Shown one piece after another: positions 58,789-64,000 of a DNA stretch of 64,000 nt. This DNA comes from Amanita rubescens (Eukaryota; Basidiomycota; Agaricomycetes; Agaricales; Amanitaceae): the NCBI GenBank assembly GCA_015039365.1, contig WION01000010.1:558001-622000 (forward strand), read 5' to 3'. The notes under the pieces are model-generated. The model did no database searches. It was not told the origin of the DNA and was given only the letters and a program-made list of their open reading frames with translations. Numbering within the stretch: position 1 is the first letter of the stretch; each line of letters starts with the position of its first letter. The position numbers and the translations under genes are program-made.

Positions 58789-59145
58789 TTATTCCAGGCT
58801 GTATGTATTCTTTTCAAGCTGGTATGGATTGAGGAGGCAGACTTGACGTGGTTGGGGGCAACTCGCACCTCTGTCTCGAGCTCTTTTCTGACTCGCCACT
58901 CGTCATCCGCCTTGATGACAAGGTGGTAGTCATCGAGATCCTCTATCACAAAGCTCTGTTTTTCGTTCATTGTCATAAGGATTTGTTTCACAGCGGGGTC
59001 ACTAGTAGTCAAGAGATTACCGCATGCGGAAGAACAAGAATGGTCTGCCTGACCAAGTTAGCAGAATTCCTTCACGGGAGTGGGCGACTCAGCGGAGCAA
59101 CGATTACGCGATATACGACCGTACCGTACCTTTGATGGCTCTCAT
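58789..59145 (-). CDS. TFB5: TFIIH subunit Tfb5 (GTF2H5/TTDA)
   Basis: The smallest subunit of transcription and repair factor TFIIH; it stabilises the p52/Tfb2 interface. Signatures are 'MRAIK', 'TSDPAVKQILMTMNEKQ', 'FVIEDLDDYHLVIKAD' and the end 'LEKNTYSLE'. Exons are 59145-59130, 59044-58869 and 58818-58789, 73 codons plus stop with an exact frame. The acceptor chosen for exon 2 (..GGCAG|ACC) adds about eight residues ('DHSCSSAC') before the conserved 'GNLLTTSDP'. No AG lies at the position the family would predict, so this junction needs transcript support. Confidence 0.87.
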
Positions 59146-59412
59146 GTTCCAAGGGACCCGCTCGTTGCGGTGGTGGTGCAGAGTAAAAGCCAAACACTAC
59201 CCTGTGTTTAACGGCATCCGAACCGCGACTGCTCTAGACTACTTTCCGCGCGCCTCGGCTCAGCACGCTCCTTCGAGGAAAACGGTACATGGGCTGGAGG
59301 GTGTCATAAAAAGCCATTGATGCTGACCAGAACAGTCGCATTTTCCTCACGGCGCTCCCTTCGAATATCTACCACCCAAACTATCGCCCGTGTATCTTCT
59401 AAAGACCAGAGC

Positions 59413-60734
59413 ATGTCCACGCTGTCACAGGTTCAACAACCCCAGGACTGGTACGTCCTGCGACGTTGTTTCACTGGACTGATTGTAACTATTTAATCTT
59501 ATCACCCCTCGGTTAATTGTACAGTAGCACACCGCCTCCCCTCGAAGTCACCCGTGACAGTGTCGTGCCTGGTATGTTTATGATCGTCTATTAAGCCACG
59601 TTATCCAACAGCTATCGAATTAGCGGCGGCAACGGCGGAGAAGATCATTGAACAGTCTAAGCAGCTGGCAGCATACACAGCTGTCGATCAACATGTAAGA
59701 CCAGAGCACAAGGTACGACGCGACCTTGCATCACATTTACGATATTTATCCCGTCGAAGATTATTGGAATAGGATCTGGATCGACGGTTCCATACGTCGT
59801 TGATCGAATTGTACAACAAGGAAAGGAAGTGAACAAGGACCGGGTATTCATACCAACTGGTAAGCGATGGATCATAATGAAAAGTTCCAGGTTGAGCGCA
59901 TCAACGTAGGGTTCCAATCAAAGCAGCTTATTGTGCAAGCCGGACTTAATCTTGGAGATGTGGATCAGTACCCTACAATAGACGTTACTATTGATGGCGC
60001 AGACGAGTAAGTTACGGAAGGAATGATTTCCGCCATGTACTGAGCTTCGACCAGAGTAGATAGGCATCTAAACTGCATCAAAGGAGGAGGAGCATGTCAA
60101 TTGCGAGAAAAGGTGCTCGCAGAGGCTGCCCGAACGTTCGTAACGTGTTTCTAATGTGGGGCGCTGCTTACCCTGTGTCGTCGCAGTTTTATCGTGGTTG
60201 CTGATTACCGGAAGAATGGTGAATTTCTCGGAACGAATGTGTGTCCGTTGCTGTGCGAGGGTTAGACAATCGTTGATTGACTTGAGCAGTTCAAGCCGGG
60301 GGTACCGATTGAAGTTGTTCCGTTTGCATATGCAAAGGTGCTACGGATCCTTCGGGATGAGCTTGGATCACCGGATGCAACGCTACGTATGGGTATTAAG
60401 AAAGGTAACAGTACATTATATGTCTAAACTGTGCTCGGCTGAGCTCTGGGTAGCTGGACCAGTTGTAACTGATAACGGCAACTTTGTAATTGATGCACCA
60501 TTCCCCCGGGAACGGTTGGAGGAACCGCACACGGTAGGAAGGGAGCACGGTTGTGTACTATCCGATGCTAATAAATATATGATTTAGGTTATGAGGGAGA
60601 TCAAGATGATTACAGGGGTAGTGGAAGTAGGACTATTCTGCGGGATTGCACGTGCGGCGTATTTTGGAAACGCGGATGGAAGCGTTGCGATCAAATGGGA
60701 GGATGGAAGGGAGGAATGTATGCACGGAGTGTAG
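59413..60734 (+). CDS. RKI1: Ribose-5-phosphate isomerase A
   Basis: Interconverts ribose-5-P and ribulose-5-P in the pentose phosphate pathway. Motifs: '[17 protein letters not shown]' (phosphate loop), '[20 protein letters not shown]' (active-site DGADE), 'FIVVADYRK', '[14 protein letters not shown]', '[14 protein letters not shown]'. Ten exons (59413-59450, 59525-59571, 59612-59712, 59760-59859, 59910-60006, 60055-60135, 60187-60238, 60290-60404, 60454-60533, 60588-60734) sum to 286 codons (285 aa). It lies 152 bp upstream of ARO1 on the same strand; the pentose phosphate pathway supplies erythrose-4-P to the shikimate pathway, though adjacency may be chance. Confidence 0.95.
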
Positions 60735-60886
60735 CAGTGTAGGAACTAGGTAAACCGTAACGGTCCGAATCGGCTTTCCGCGGCCGTCGCACGTGATCGA
60801 TACTTTCGTCCTACGCAGAGCACAAAAAAAACTAGATAAAACTCCAATGCTTCAAAGTCTCTTTTTCTCCGTTCCTTACTGCCGGA

Positions 60887-64000
<3,114 letters not shown>

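Overview
This 64 kb window is nuclear DNA of a filamentous basidiomycete, probably an Agaricomycete. The genes are intron-dense, with mostly 45-60 nt introns (shortest 35 nt), and very tightly packed. The proteins are fungal (sphingolipid C9-methyltransferase, Spf1, CSC1-type channel, pentafunctional AROM) and calmodulin is split into microexons. I rebuilt exons by eye from splice consensus, protein family conservation and reading-frame bookkeeping. In most genes the exon lengths sum exactly to a multiple of three.

Layout. 1-7890: an LTR element whose 5' LTR runs off the left edge. It has two visually identical LTR segments, a polypurine tract, no gag or pol, one intronless 1547-codon ORF, and a very high density of short perfect inverted repeats. 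It sits inside a decayed gene on the minus strand (7891-8699). 9348-41486: conserved genes with clean frames, except for one indel in ASE1: MTS1(-), RPL24(+), SNC1(-), a CAMK-type kinase(+), POL2(-), SPF1(+), MRF1(-), a CSC1/OSCA channel(+), a possible proteasome-assembly chaperone(-), CDC4 myosin light chain(+), a UBA-UAS-UBX protein(-), ASE1(-). 42178-56693: a looser region with an FAD monooxygenase(-), an acyl-CoA oxidase/dehydrogenase-like gene(+), UBR7-like(-), a stand-alone HyuB half of 5-oxoprolinase(+), LAS17/WASP(+), two small conserved proteins(-) and an intron-containing tRNA-Gly(GCC). 57746-64000: calmodulin(-), TFB5(-), RKI1(+) and the first two thirds of ARO1(+).

Most genes are housekeeping: DNA replication (POL2), repair and transcription (TFB5), ER ion homeostasis and quality control (SPF1, UBX protein), secretion (SNC1), cytokinesis, actin and spindle (CDC4, LAS17, ASE1), Ca2+ signalling (calmodulin), mitochondrial translation (MRF1), pentose phosphate supply of erythrose-4-P and the shikimate pathway (RKI1 next to ARO1). 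They form no obvious operon-like system. Several divergent pairs share intergenic spacers of only 70-85 bp.

Most interesting: (1) the hairpin-dense, coding-but-not-gag/pol LTR element, in which some duplicated hairpins differ by compensatory base changes; (2) introns at or inside the ATG start codon in five genes; (3) a run of single-base frame breaks confined to about 39.9-56.6 kb; (4) GC-AG introns and 7-22 nt microexons supported by exact frame sums.
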